Positions 16,444 to 24,274 of a stretch of DNA of 51,274 nt are shown in pieces. The DNA is from Granulosicoccaceae sp. 1_MG-2023 (GTDB taxonomy: Bacteria > Pseudomonadota > Gammaproteobacteria > Granulosicoccales > Granulosicoccaceae), in NCBI GenBank assembly GCA_030546905.1, contig JAUOPI010000026.1:1-51274 (forward strand). Direction: 5' to 3'. How positions within the stretch are numbered: position 1 is the stretch's first letter; the number at the start of each line of letters is the position of its first letter. A program made the translations under genes and the position numbers. The notes under the pieces were generated by a model. That model was not told the DNA's origin, did no database searches, and saw nothing but the letters and a program-made list of their open reading frames with translations.

Positions 16444-17463
16444 TCAGAAGCGCAGAACGCCCTGATCCCAGGCCGAGGACGGCTCGATACGGCCGACCAC
16501 TTCGCCGCGACTGTTGAGCACATCGGGACGGAAGTAATCGCTCAGCGCGTTCCACGATGCGACCTCAACGGCGGCGATTTTCTCCAGCACCGCGCCCAGC
16601 ACCACACGGGCCGCGTTGGCATCACCGCTGTCGATCTTGAGGGCCAGCCCGTAACCGAGGCGCGGCAGAATACCGGTATACACGCCTTCGGCACCGTTCT
16701 TGACGATCAGTTCCTCACCGGCAAGCTGTGCAGCCAGAGTCGGCAATTCGCCGCTGCCGGCGAACATGGTGGGATTTTCCAGAATCGCACGGCGGATTTC
16801 CTGCGCCCCTTCGGCCTGCCAGGGTTCCAGCGCCGACGGATCAGCCAGTCGCGCATGGGCCCAGGCCAGCCGCTGCAGAGGCAGAGCCAGGGTCGGAATC
16901 CCGCAGCCATCATAGCCCCAGGGCAGCTGCAGGGCTTTCAGTCCGGTCAGGCCCGAAAGCAAATCAAACCAGCGCCGTTGCGAGGGGTGTGCGTACAAAC
17001 GGTAGTTGTGGGTCGGATCGCCGTAGGCCAGCGCACTGGTCAGGAACACGCAGTGATTACCGGAGCAGCAGTGGCAGACTTTCTCCGGCGACAGGCCCGA
17101 GCGGATTCGCTCGATCCGTTCCGGCTCCGAGGCAGGCCAGGCGGCACCGAGTTCGAGATCATCCTCAGACAAACCGATACGATCCAGCCAGCGACCGACT
17201 GCCTCAATATGCATGGTCTCGCCGATATGCGACGAGCAGGCCACGGCCAGTTCGGTGCGCGGCGTGTCGAATTTCTTCCTGACCTTGGGATCAAACAGCG
17301 TCAGCGCCTGCATTAGTTTGGCGGTCGAACGCGGAAATACCGGCCGTTGAATATCGCCGATAGACCAGATAACCCGTCCGTTAACATCCACCACCGCGGC
17401 CGCACCGCTGTGGTGGTTTTCGATGGCGTTGCCGCGCCAGACATTGACCAGTACCGGATTCAT
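16444..17463 (-). CDS. Asparaginase II family (Rhizobium etli type) protein
   Basis: 339 residues of the bacterial/plant-type 'asparaginase II' family (PF06089), which is distinct from E. coli AnsA/AnsB and serine-hydrolase-like. From this start the serine-lysine pair S46-x-x-K49 lies in R-S-T-A-K, S78 in S-S-H-I-G-E, and the metal-site cysteines are C133 (C-S-G-N-H) and C187 (D-G-C-G-I-P). The family's usual lysine in C-S-G-K-H is Asn136 here, which may weaken metal binding or asparaginase activity. The probable reaction is hydrolysis of L-asparagine to aspartate and ammonia, given as a family assignment. It is cytoplasmic, with no signal peptide. The gene lies 27 nt downstream of trpS on the same strand and may share its transcript. 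Confidence 0.82.
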   Translation of the reverse strand: MNPVLVNVWRGNAIENHHSGAAAVVDVNGRVIWSIGDIQRPVFPRSTAKLMQALTLFDPKVRKKFDTPRTELAVACSSHIGETMHIEAVGRWLDRIGLSEDDLELGAAWPASEPERIERIRSGLSPEKVCHCCSGNHCVFLTSALAYGDPTHNYRLYAHPSQRRWFDLLSGLTGLKALQLPWGYDGCGIPTLALPLQRLAWAHARLADPSALEPWQAEGAQEIRRAILENPTMFAGSGELPTLAAQLAGEELIVKNGAEGVYTGILPRLGYGLALKIDSGDANAARVVLGAVLEKIAAVEVASWNALSDYFRPDVLNSRGEVVGRIEPSSAWDQGVLRF

Positions 17464-17490
17464 TCCGTGCTCCCCAAAAATACCGCGTGC

Positions 17491-18489
17491 TCAGCCGATG
17501 CCGACGGCTTTGCGGATTTGCGCCAGAAACGGCACGCTGACCTCACGCGCCCGTTCGGCGCCGCGTTGCAGAACAGCTTCGACCTCTTCAGGCTTGGCCA
17601 TCAACTCTTCGTAGCGCTCGCGCGGTGCGCTCAGCTGTGCGTTGATATGTTCAAACACAATCTGCTTGGCCTCACCCCAGGCGATACCGTCGGCATAGGC
17701 CTGACGCATGCGTTCCTGTTCTTCGCTGTTGGCAAAGGCGCTGTAGATTTCAAACAGGGTGTTGCCTTCCGGGTCTTTCGGCTCACCCGGTTCCAGCGAA
17801 TTGGTTTTGATCTTCATGATGAGTTTACGGAGCTTTTTCTCCGGCACAAACAACGGAATCGTGTTGCCGTAGCTCTTGCTCATCTTACGCCCGTCCAGAC
17901 CACGTAAGATGGCCGTATCCTGGTCGACCACCGCTTCGGGCAGCACAAACAGTTCTTCGTAGTGGTGATTGAAACGCTGGGCGATATCGCGGGCCATTTC
18001 CAGATGCTGGATCTGGTCCTTGCCCACCGGCACATGTGTGGCATTGAACATCAGGATGTCGGCGGACATCAGAACCGGGTAGCAGAACAGGCCCATGGTG
18101 ATGCCCTTGTCGGGATCACTGTCACCGCTGTCCAGATTCTCCTGCACCACCGCTTTGTAGGCATGAGCGCGGTTCATCAGGCCTTTGGCCGTCATGCAGG
18201 TCAGTATCCAGTTCAGCTCGGAAATCTCGGGGATATCGGACTGACGGTAGAAGGTCGCACGCTCGGTATCCAGTCCCAAAGCAAGCCAGGTCGCGGCGAT
18301 TTCGGCCCGTGACTGACGCACCTGCTCCGGGTCGTGACACTTCACCAGCGCGTGATAATCGGCCAGAAAAAAGAAACTGTCGATATTCTCGCTGCGGCTG
18401 AATTCAATTGCCGGACGAATCGCGCCCACATAGTTGCCCAAATGCGGCGTACCGGATGTAGTGATACCGGTCAGATATACTTGCTTCAT
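17491..18489 (-). CDS. trpS: Tryptophan--tRNA ligase TrpS
   Basis: A class I aminoacyl-tRNA synthetase charging tRNA-Trp, 332 residues. The HIGH-type signature is in [11 protein letters not shown] near residue 9-19, and the KMSKS loop K-M-S-K-S-Y-G-N is in the middle of the second half. The ATG at 18489 (M-K-Q-V-Y-L-T-G) matches the family N terminus. The frame is open further upstream, but the 14 extra residues are not conserved in character. It precedes the asparaginase-family gene by 27 nt. rlmH lies upstream with an 86-nt gap. Confidence 0.95.
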   Translation of the reverse strand: MKQVYLTGITTSGTPHLGNYVGAIRPAIEFSRSENIDSFFFLADYHALVKCHDPEQVRQSRAEIAATWLALGLDTERATFYRQSDIPEISELNWILTCMTAKGLMNRAHAYKAVVQENLDSGDSDPDKGITMGLFCYPVLMSADILMFNATHVPVGKDQIQHLEMARDIAQRFNHHYEELFVLPEAVVDQDTAILRGLDGRKMSKSYGNTIPLFVPEKKLRKLIMKIKTNSLEPGEPKDPEGNTLFEIYSAFANSEEQERMRQAYADGIAWGEAKQIVFEHINAQLSAPRERYEELMAKPEEVEAVLQRGAERAREVSVPFLAQIRKAVGIG

Positions 18490-18575
18490 TGAAAAAACAA
18501 TCCCCTGCAGGTTGACAGCGCATTGTAGCAAGCCATGCGGCTTTTGTGGGAGACGCCGGGCGCCGGCGGCGCGCC

Positions 18576-19052
18576 TTAACCGGCGCGGTGGTAGGGATGG
18601 TTGCGGATAACAGACCAGGCGCGGTAGAGCTGTTCGGCGACAATCACGCGCACCAGCGGATGCGGAAAGGTCAGCGGTGACAGCGACCAGCTCTGGGCGG
18701 CCTGCTGCCGGCAGGCATCGGACAGCCCCTCGGGACCACCGACCAGCAGGCTGACATCCTGCCCCTGCTGCATCCAGCCCTGCATCACCGTGGCGAGCTG
18801 CTCGGTGCTCCAGGGCTTGCCTTTGACGTCCAGCGCGACCAGATGCGCGCCGCGCGGGACGGACGCGAGCAGACGCTCGCCCTCTTCTTCGACAATCTTG
18901 CCGGCCGCAGCATTCTTGCCGCGCTTGCCCGGCGCCACCTCACGCAGCTCCAGCCGGCACTCCGGCAGACTCAGGCGCTTGGCGTATTCCTGATAGCCGG
19001 TGTTGACCCAGCCGGGCATCTTCTCACCGACCGCATGCAGGAGGATTTTCAT
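18576..19052 (-). CDS. rlmH: 23S rRNA pseudouridine-1915 N3-methyltransferase RlmH
   Basis: A SPOUT-class methyltransferase that modifies pseudouridine 1915 in helix 69 of 23S rRNA on assembled 70S ribosomes, using SAM. The 158 residues match the family length. The knot region is L-L-V-G-G-P-E-G-L followed by [23 protein letters not shown], and it ends with N-H-P-Y-H-R-A-G as in known RlmH. It starts 3 nt after the rsfS stop, giving the usual rsfS-rlmH operon. Confidence 0.96.
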   Translation of the reverse strand: MKILLHAVGEKMPGWVNTGYQEYAKRLSLPECRLELREVAPGKRGKNAAAGKIVEEEGERLLASVPRGAHLVALDVKGKPWSTEQLATVMQGWMQQGQDVSLLVGGPEGLSDACRQQAAQSWSLSPLTFPHPLVRVIVAEQLYRAWSVIRNHPYHRAG

Positions 19053-19055
19053 ACT

Positions 19056-19415
19056 TCAGACTTTGGCGATATCGGCGTCGCTGTCACCGGGACGCACGGA
19101 CCAGAGTTTTTCCAGCTCGTAGAAGTCACGCGCTTTCTGCGTCATCACATGCACGATCACATCGCCCAGATCGACCAGCACCCAGTCACTCTGCGCTTCA
19201 CCTTCGACGCCGAGCGGCTTTTCACCGGCCGCCTTGGCCTGCACCACCACTTCATTGGCCAAGGAGCCCACGTGCCGGTCGGAGGTGCCCGTGGCAATTA
19301 CCATGGCATCGGCAACGCTGGTTTTGTCGGTGACGTCAATCACTGTGACATCCTGCGCCTTCATGTCATCCAGCGATTGCACCGCCAGATTGGTCAATTG
19401 TTCCGTGTTCATCAT
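19056..19415 (-). CDS. rsfS: Ribosomal silencing factor RsfS
   Basis: About 119 residues. It binds ribosomal protein uL14 on the 50S subunit and blocks joining with 30S under starvation. Family marks are D-V-T-V-I-D-V-T-D-K-T-S-V-A-D, I-A-T-G-T-S-D-R-H-V and the C-terminal D-W-V-L-V-D-L-G-D-V-I-V-H-V-M segment. Tandem ATGs at 19415 and 19412 leave a one-residue ambiguity. It lies in the usual order nadD-rsfS-rlmH, but is separated from nadD by an unusually long gap containing DnaA-box-like sites. Confidence 0.95.
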   Translation of the reverse strand: MMNTEQLTNLAVQSLDDMKAQDVTVIDVTDKTSVADAMVIATGTSDRHVGSLANEVVVQAKAAGEKPLGVEGEAQSDWVLVDLGDVIVHVMTQKARDFYELEKLWSVRPGDSDADIAKV

Positions 19416-19829
19416 AAAGCTGTAGTACTCCGTCCGCGTCTGGCGGCACTCAAAATTGTGTCGGTGTCAGCCGGACGTCACGGGACGCCGCCGACACTGT
19501 CATAAATCCGTCCCGCCGCTATTGAGCGGTCCGGGTTTATCCACAAAACCTGTGGATAACTTTGTGGAAAGAACCATGAAAGACAGACCCATCTCACGTT
19601 ATATCTGCCTTCCCGTCAAACTGGTTAAAAAACGACCAATTCGTTATTTCTCTTTATATTCAAATGGTTACAAGCGACTCTTAAGGAAAAGTCTTTTGCT
19701 AATACAAAAATTTCAGTCCTGTTACAAGCGAAATCCACGCTGTGTATAAAACAGTTCCGGTGAATTTACGCTTGTGTGACCCGTTCCGGCATTTGGCTCG
19801 GAAAACACTGTTTCAGTGCCGGCTTATTG
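19416..19829. other. AT-rich intergenic gap between nadD and rsfS
   Basis: The gap is 414 bp where these genes are commonly adjacent. It holds three DnaA-box-like sites at 19537-19571, then a visibly AT-rich stretch (about 19610-19760). It also holds two copies of TTACAAGCGA at 19668-19677 and 19722-19731, 54 bp apart. An open frame of 97 codons on the plus strand crosses it, but it has no ribosome-binding site and no protein-like composition. The rsfS promoter must lie here. Confidence 0.6.
19537..19571. promoter_or_regulatory. Cluster of DnaA-box-like sites
   Basis: A perfect DnaA box TTATCCACA (19537-19545, plus) is followed after 5 nt by a perfect inverted box (TGTGGATAA 19551-19559, so minus). 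A third site, TGTGGAAAG (19563-19571, minus), matches 7 of 9. The first two together form an 11-nt/10-nt inverted repeat. They could bind DnaA or simply form a hairpin in the rsfS leader. Confidence 0.55.
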
Positions 19830-20468
19830 TCAGTGAATTTCTGACGCACTGCGGTACAACTGCCGGGTCTGCAGATAGTCCCGCACCGCCGGCGGTAGCA
19901 GATAGCGGACATTGCCACCTGCTGCCAGCGTGGCGCGAATCACCGTCGAGGAAATATCCAGCTGGGTGAGCCGGCGGCGGATTATCCGCCCGGTGCTACC
20001 GTCGTCGGGCAAAACATCGACTTCGCGCTCATCGAGCAGCGCCTGGCTCGGAGCGGACAGGACCGCGCCGGGGCGGTCCATAATCGCCAGATCGGCCATT
20101 TCCAGAATGGTCTGCCACTCATGCCACCGGGTAAACGCGGCAAACGCATCCACACCGATAAACAAAACCCGCCGTTGCTGCGGATGCGTGCGGGCGAAGT
20201 CGCGCAGTGTATCGACCGTATAAGAGGCCTCGGGTCGCTGCAGCTCGCGGTCATCGGCAATCAGCAACTCACTGCCCTCGACCGCCAGCCGTAACATGGC
20301 CAGCCGGTCCGCCGCCGACGCACCGGGCTGTTCCCGGTGAGGCGGGATATGGCAGGGGATCATATGCACACGCGACAGGCCGAGCAGCTCACCGAGCTCC
20401 AGCGCGCTGCGCAGATGTCCGTGGTGAATCGGATCGAAGGTGCCGCCGAAAATACCGATTGCGCTCAA
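19830..20468 (-). CDS. nadD: Nicotinate-nucleotide adenylyltransferase NadD
   Basis: Transfers AMP from ATP to nicotinate mononucleotide, the penultimate step of NAD synthesis. The nucleotidyltransferase motif [12 protein letters not shown] is near residue 8, and the distal D-I-S-S-T-V-I-R motif is near 170. 212 residues is normal for the family. The start codon is TTG, overlapping the proA stop (TTGA), so translation is coupled to proA. The order proA-nadD-rsfS is common in gammaproteobacteria. Confidence 0.95.
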   Translation of the reverse strand: MSAIGIFGGTFDPIHHGHLRSALELGELLGLSRVHMIPCHIPPHREQPGASAADRLAMLRLAVEGSELLIADDRELQRPEASYTVDTLRDFARTHPQQRRVLFIGVDAFAAFTRWHEWQTILEMADLAIMDRPGAVLSAPSQALLDEREVDVLPDDGSTGRIIRRRLTQLDISSTVIRATLAAGGNVRYLLPPAVRDYLQTRQLYRSASEIH

Positions 20469-21733
20469 CGCGTCGTGCCTTCACCCAGAACAATAAACTT
20501 CTGCGTCGTCAGCCCCTCGACACCGACCGGTCCGCGCACGTGCAGCTTATCGGTACTGATCCCGATTTCTGCACCCAGGCCGTATTCAAAGCCGTCGGCA
20601 AAACAGGTCGCGGCATTGACCATCACCGAACTGGAGTCGACTTCACGCATAAAGCGGCGCGCCGTGCCGAGATTTTCCGTAATGATCGAATCAGTATGAT
20701 GGGAGCCGTGTTTTTCGATATGGGCGATCGCCTCACTGAGGCCGCTGACCACGCGCACTGACAGCACCGGGGCGAGATATTCGGTGTCCCAGTCCTCTTC
20801 TGTCGCCGCTACCACGCCGTCAATCAGGGCGCGGGTTTTCCCGCAACCGCGCAACTCAACGCCTTTTTCGGCAAAGCGGTCACCGAGCACCGGCAGCAGA
20901 CGTGCCGCAACTGATTCTGCGACCAACAGCGTTTCCATGGCGCCGCAGATGCCGTAACGGTAGGTTTTGGAATTGACCGCCACCTCGATGGCTTTGGTGT
21001 CATCGGCGTCGTCGTCTATATACACGTGGCAGATACCGTCCAGGTGTTTGATCACCGGCACCCGGGCCTCAGCGCTGATCCGGGCAATCAGTCCCTTGCC
21101 GCCGCGCGGCACGATCACATCCACATACTCGCTCATGGTGATCAGCTCACCGACGGCAGCACGGTCGGTTGTTTCCACCACCTGAACCACATCGCCGGGC
21201 AGACCGGCCGAGGCGATCCCCTTCTGAATACAGGCGGCCACCGCGCGGTTGGAATAGGCCGCTTCCGAACCACCGCGCAGAATCGTTGCATTACCGGCCT
21301 TCAGGCACAGTGCGGCGGCATCGGCGGTCACATTCGGGCGTGACTCGTAAATAATCCCGATGACGCCCAACGGCACACGCATCTTACCGATCTGCAGACC
21401 ACTGGGCCGGTAGGCCATATCAGTGATTTCACCGACCGGATCCGGCTGGGCGGCAATCTGGCGCAAGCCATTGGCCATACCGTCGATACGCGCCTCGGTC
21501 AGTTCAAGCCTGTCGAGCAATGCCGCGTCAAGACCATTGGCACGCCCGGCATCCAGATCCTTGCGGTTTTCCGCCATCAACGCCGGTTTGCTGTTTTCCA
21601 GTTCCGAGGCAATCGCCAGCAAGGCGGCGTTTTTTGCGTTGGTGTCTGCAGCGGCGATCTCGCGACTGGCCTCACGGGCTTTCTGTCCGAGTTGCTGCAT
21701 ATAGGCTTTAACGTCGGTGATGGAATCGGTCAT
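20465..21733 (-). CDS. proA: Gamma-glutamyl phosphate reductase ProA
   Basis: NADPH-dependent reduction of glutamyl-5-phosphate to glutamate-5-semialdehyde, the second step of proline synthesis. It belongs to the aldehyde dehydrogenase superfamily and has 422 residues. Seen are [30 protein letters not shown], the catalytic-cysteine segment H-L-D-G-I-C-H-V-Y, and the C-terminal [22 protein letters not shown]. Its stop overlaps the nadD start. A sigma-70-like promoter lies 65 nt upstream. No proB (glutamate 5-kinase) is adjacent. Confidence 0.96.
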   Translation of the reverse strand: MTDSITDVKAYMQQLGQKAREASREIAAADTNAKNAALLAIASELENSKPALMAENRKDLDAGRANGLDAALLDRLELTEARIDGMANGLRQIAAQPDPVGEITDMAYRPSGLQIGKMRVPLGVIGIIYESRPNVTADAAALCLKAGNATILRGGSEAAYSNRAVAACIQKGIASAGLPGDVVQVVETTDRAAVGELITMSEYVDVIVPRGGKGLIARISAEARVPVIKHLDGICHVYIDDDADDTKAIEVAVNSKTYRYGICGAMETLLVAESVAARLLPVLGDRFAEKGVELRGCGKTRALIDGVVAATEEDWDTEYLAPVLSVRVVSGLSEAIAHIEKHGSHHTDSIITENLGTARRFMREVDSSSVMVNAATCFADGFEYGLGAEIGISTDKLHVRGPVGVEGLTTQKFIVLGEGTTR

Positions 21734-21797
21734 AGCTCGTTACCAAAAGTGGGTCCGGAATACACGGGCGCCGCATAAAAACGGCAGTAAACCGGTC

Positions 21798-21826
21798 ATT
21801 GTATGAGCAAAGGAGGGAAATGTCTT
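21798..21826 (-). promoter_or_regulatory. Putative sigma-70 promoter for proA
   Basis: On the minus strand a -35-like AAGACA (21826-21821) and a -10-like TACAAT (21803-21798) are separated by 17 nt. They match 4/6 and 5/6 consensus positions and sit about 65 nt before the proA ATG. Confidence 0.4.
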
Positions 21827-21855
21827 GCAAGAACAGCGTAAAACGGATACGCAAT

Positions 21856-21887
21856 AAAAACGCCCCTCGCGCAAACCGCGGGGGGCG
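21856..21887 (-). terminator. Rho-independent terminator after phaB
   Basis: The minus strand forms an 11-bp stem (21887-21877 with 21871-21861, one G-U pair) around a 5-nt loop, followed by TTTTTATT. It begins 17 nt after the phaB stop and separates phaB from proA. Confidence 0.85.
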
Positions 21888-21903
21888 CGGGCCGCAATGC
21901 GGC

Positions 21904-22632
21904 TTAGTACATGTGTTGGCCGCCGTTGATATCCAGCGTGGAGCCGGTAACAAAGCCGGCATCATCAGCGACCAGGAAGGTCACCGCACGGGCAATGTCT
22001 TTGGGATCACCCAGCCGGCCCACCGGAATGGTGGCAACGATCTTCTCGAGCACCCGTTCGGGCACAGCGCGCACCATATCCGTCAGCACATAACCCGGCG
22101 CGATCGCGTTGACCGTAATGCCCTTGCCGGCCCCTTCCAGCGCCAGGGCTTTGGTGAAGCCATGGATACCGGACTTGGCTGCCGCGTAGTTCACCTGACC
22201 GTACTGACCGGCACGGCCGTTGACCGAGCCGATATTGACGATACGGCCGAACTCGCGCTCGCGCATGCCCTCGATAACGGCTTTACACATATTAAAGCAG
22301 GAAGCGAGATTGGTCTGGATGACCGCATCCCACTGTTCGAATGTCATTTTGTGCATGGTGCCGTCACGTGTGATGCCGGCATTGTTGACCAGAACCTCGA
22401 CCGGCCCGAGCTCTTTTTGGATCTCAGCCACGCCCTTCTGGCAGGCATCGAAATCGGAAACGTCGAACTTGAACGCCGGCACGCCGGTACGGGCTGTAAA
22501 ATCACGCGCAGCCGAATCGTTCCCGGCATAAACGGCAGCAGGCTTGTATCCCGCCTCTTTCAACTCAACACAGATTTCCTCTCCGATACCGCGGGTTCCC
22601 CCGGTAACTACTGCGACTCGACTCATTATCAT
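21904..22632 (-). CDS. phaB: Acetoacetyl-CoA reductase PhaB (first copy)
   Basis: Reduces acetoacetyl-CoA to (R)-3-hydroxybutyryl-CoA with NADPH for polyhydroxybutyrate synthesis. A short-chain dehydrogenase of 242 residues: the cofactor loop T-G-G-T-R-G-I-G is near residue 9-16, N-N-A-G-I-T-R-D near 87, and the catalytic Ser in N-I-G-S-V-N-G with Y-A-A-A-K follows. The substrate-specific G-Q-Y-G-Q-V-N-Y stretch is of PhaB type, though FabG-like roles cannot be excluded. The ribosome-binding site is AGGGG upstream of ATG 22632. It is divergent from phaA across a 385-bp regulatory region. A second copy lies at 37.7 kb. Confidence 0.9.
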   Translation of the reverse strand: MIMSRVAVVTGGTRGIGEEICVELKEAGYKPAAVYAGNDSAARDFTARTGVPAFKFDVSDFDACQKGVAEIQKELGPVEVLVNNAGITRDGTMHKMTFEQWDAVIQTNLASCFNMCKAVIEGMREREFGRIVNIGSVNGRAGQYGQVNYAAAKSGIHGFTKALALEGAGKGITVNAIAPGYVLTDMVRAVPERVLEKIVATIPVGRLGDPKDIARAVTFLVADDAGFVTGSTLDINGGQHMY

Positions 22633-23017
22633 TACCCCTGACTTGTAATTTAATTATCCGGCTTGCGCCGTGCGTAAACGGTACCGGTCGGCTGACCGGC
22701 GACTATGCCTTACAAAAAGGGAGACGCGTTCCTACGTCCAGGCTCAGTGCCCGTTTCTGGTTTTTATATATCTCTTTATATGTGTTTTTTTTATTGTTAT
22801 TTCGTCTGGTCTCATCGCGCCCCGCACGTGTATGCTCTGACGCAGTGCCAAACTCAGACTCACTACTGATATTAAACACATGCACGGAAGATAAAAACCT
22901 TGCCTTAAGTAATATTTTTTTACTGCAGAGGTGCGCTTAGCTTAAGCTAATTGCTTTGTTTTTCGTCATTGCGTACCGGCAGTTCCTCTGCCGGACGAAC
23001 CGGAGGTTACAAAAAAA
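22633..23017. other. Divergent regulatory region between phaB and phaA
   Basis: 385 bp with no supported gene; a 60-codon minus-strand frame here is very Lys/Asn-rich and has no ribosome-binding site. It contains AT-rich runs (around 22765-22800 and 22895-22925) and the palindrome AGCTTAAGCT (22939-22948). The phaA ribosome-binding site is CGGAGG at about 22999-23004. Promoters for both genes and possibly PhaR sites should be here, but I cannot place them securely. Confidence 0.5.
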
Positions 23018-24202
23018 ATGAGTAAAGACGTCGTTATCGTCGCAGCCGGCCGCACACCTGTCGGCAGTTTTGGCGGCTCCCTTGCCAATCTCCCCGCCGC
23101 AGAGCTGGGCACGCAGGTTTTAAAACACCTTCTGAAAAAAACCGGTCTCAAAGGCGAACAGATCAGTGAAGTCATACTCGGTCAGGTTCTGACCGCCGGT
23201 TGCGGACAAAACCCCGCGCGCCAGACCGTGATCCACGCCGGCCTGCCGCAAACCGTCCCGGCCATGACGATCAATAAAGTCTGCGGCAGCGGCCTTAAAG
23301 CCGTGCAACTGGCCTATCAGGCCATCGCCTGCGGCGATGCCGATATTGTCATCGCCGGCGGCCAGGAAAGCATGAGCCAGTCGCCGCACGTCCTGCCCAA
23401 TTCGCGCAATGGTCAGAAAATGGCAGATTGGAAACTGAAAGATTCCATGATTACCGACGGCTTGTGGGATGCGTTTAACAACTACCACATGGGCACAACC
23501 GCGGAAAATATCGCATCCAAATACGAATTTACCCGCGAAGCGCAGGATGAATTTGCGGCCAAATCACAACAAAAAGCCGAGGCTGCACAAAAGTCCGGTA
23601 AGTTCGCCGAAGAAATCATTCCGGTTGAAATCCCACAGCGCAAGGGTGACCCCAAGATTTTTGATACGGATGAGTTTATCCGCCCCGGCACCACAGCCGA
23701 AAACCTCGCCAAACTGCGCCCGGCCTTTTCCAAGGATGGCACTGTGACGGCCGGTAACGCATCCGGCATCAACGACGGCTCAGCCATGGTCGTGGTCATG
23801 GCCCGCGAAACCGCCGAAAAACTCGGCCTGACACCGATGGCCCGCATTGTAGCTGCCGCCGCTTCCGGCGTAGACCCGGCCATTATGGGTACAGGGCCTA
23901 TCCCCGCTACGCAAAAATGCCTGGAAAAAGCCGGTTGGTCAGTCAAGGATCTGGATCTGGTTGAGGCCAATGAAGCCTTCGCCGCTCAGGCCATGTCAGT
24001 TAACGCCGATCTGGGCTGGGACCTTGATAAGGTCAATGTCAACGGCGGCGCTATCGCCATCGGTCACCCGATCGGCGCTTCCGGCGCGCGTATCCTTGTC
24101 AGCCTGCTGCATGAAATGGGACGGCGTGACGCCAAAAAAGGCCTCGCCACGCTGTGCATCGGCGGCGGCATGGGTATAGCACTGGCGGTTGAACGCGAAT
24201 AA
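23018..24202 (+). CDS. phaA: Acetyl-CoA C-acetyltransferase (beta-ketothiolase) PhaA/AtoB
   Basis: Condenses two acetyl-CoA to acetoacetyl-CoA, the entry step to PHB, or works in reverse in degradation. It is a 394-residue biosynthetic-type thiolase. The nucleophile Cys is in N-K-V-C-G-S-G (about residue 90), the catalytic His in [11 protein letters not shown] (about 350) and the second Cys in L-C-I-G-G-G-M-G (about 380). G-G-Q-E-S-M-S lies near 115. GGAGG precedes the ATG by 11 nt. It is transcribed away from phaB and followed by a strong terminator, so it is monocistronic. Confidence 0.95.
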   Translation: MSKDVVIVAAGRTPVGSFGGSLANLPAAELGTQVLKHLLKKTGLKGEQISEVILGQVLTAGCGQNPARQTVIHAGLPQTVPAMTINKVCGSGLKAVQLAYQAIACGDADIVIAGGQESMSQSPHVLPNSRNGQKMADWKLKDSMITDGLWDAFNNYHMGTTAENIASKYEFTREAQDEFAAKSQQKAEAAQKSGKFAEEIIPVEIPQRKGDPKIFDTDEFIRPGTTAENLAKLRPAFSKDGTVTAGNASGINDGSAMVVVMARETAEKLGLTPMARIVAAAASGVDPAIMGTGPIPATQKCLEKAGWSVKDLDLVEANEAFAAQAMSVNADLGWDLDKVNVNGGAIAIGHPIGASGARILVSLLHEMGRRDAKKGLATLCIGGGMGIALAVERE

Positions 24203-24222
24203 ACACCGCCGGGTGTCACAAC

Positions 24223-24252
24223 AAAAAGGCCGGTAAATACCGGCCTTTTTTT
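24223..24252 (+). terminator. Rho-independent terminator between phaA and phaC
   Basis: Stem AAAAAGGCCGGT / ACCGGCCTTTTT around a 4-nt loop, followed by further T (24246-24252). A-rich and T-rich flanks on opposite sides let it serve both phaA (plus) and the convergent phaC (minus), whose stop is 22 bp away. Confidence 0.9.
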
Positions 24253-24274
24253 ATGCCTGATACAAACTGAGGAC

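Noticed and set aside
16231-17316. 361-codon plus-strand frame antisense to the AsmA start and the asparaginase-family gene
   Set aside because: Crosses two real minus-strand genes and shows shadow composition with no start signal.
19456-19749. 97-codon plus-strand open frame in the nadD-rsfS gap
   Set aside because: No ribosome-binding site, Arg/Lys-rich and Cys-scattered composition without domain character, and it runs through the DnaA-box-like inverted repeat. It is better explained as noncoding.
19537-19760. Calling this region the chromosomal origin (oriC)
   Set aside because: Only two perfect boxes and one degenerate one are seen, and dnaA, dnaN, gyrB or mnmG are not adjacent. Reported as DnaA-box-like sites only.
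22703-22885. 60-codon minus-strand frame upstream of phaB
   Set aside because: Asn/Lys/Arg-rich with no ribosome-binding site. It occupies the AT-rich promoter region of phaB/phaA.
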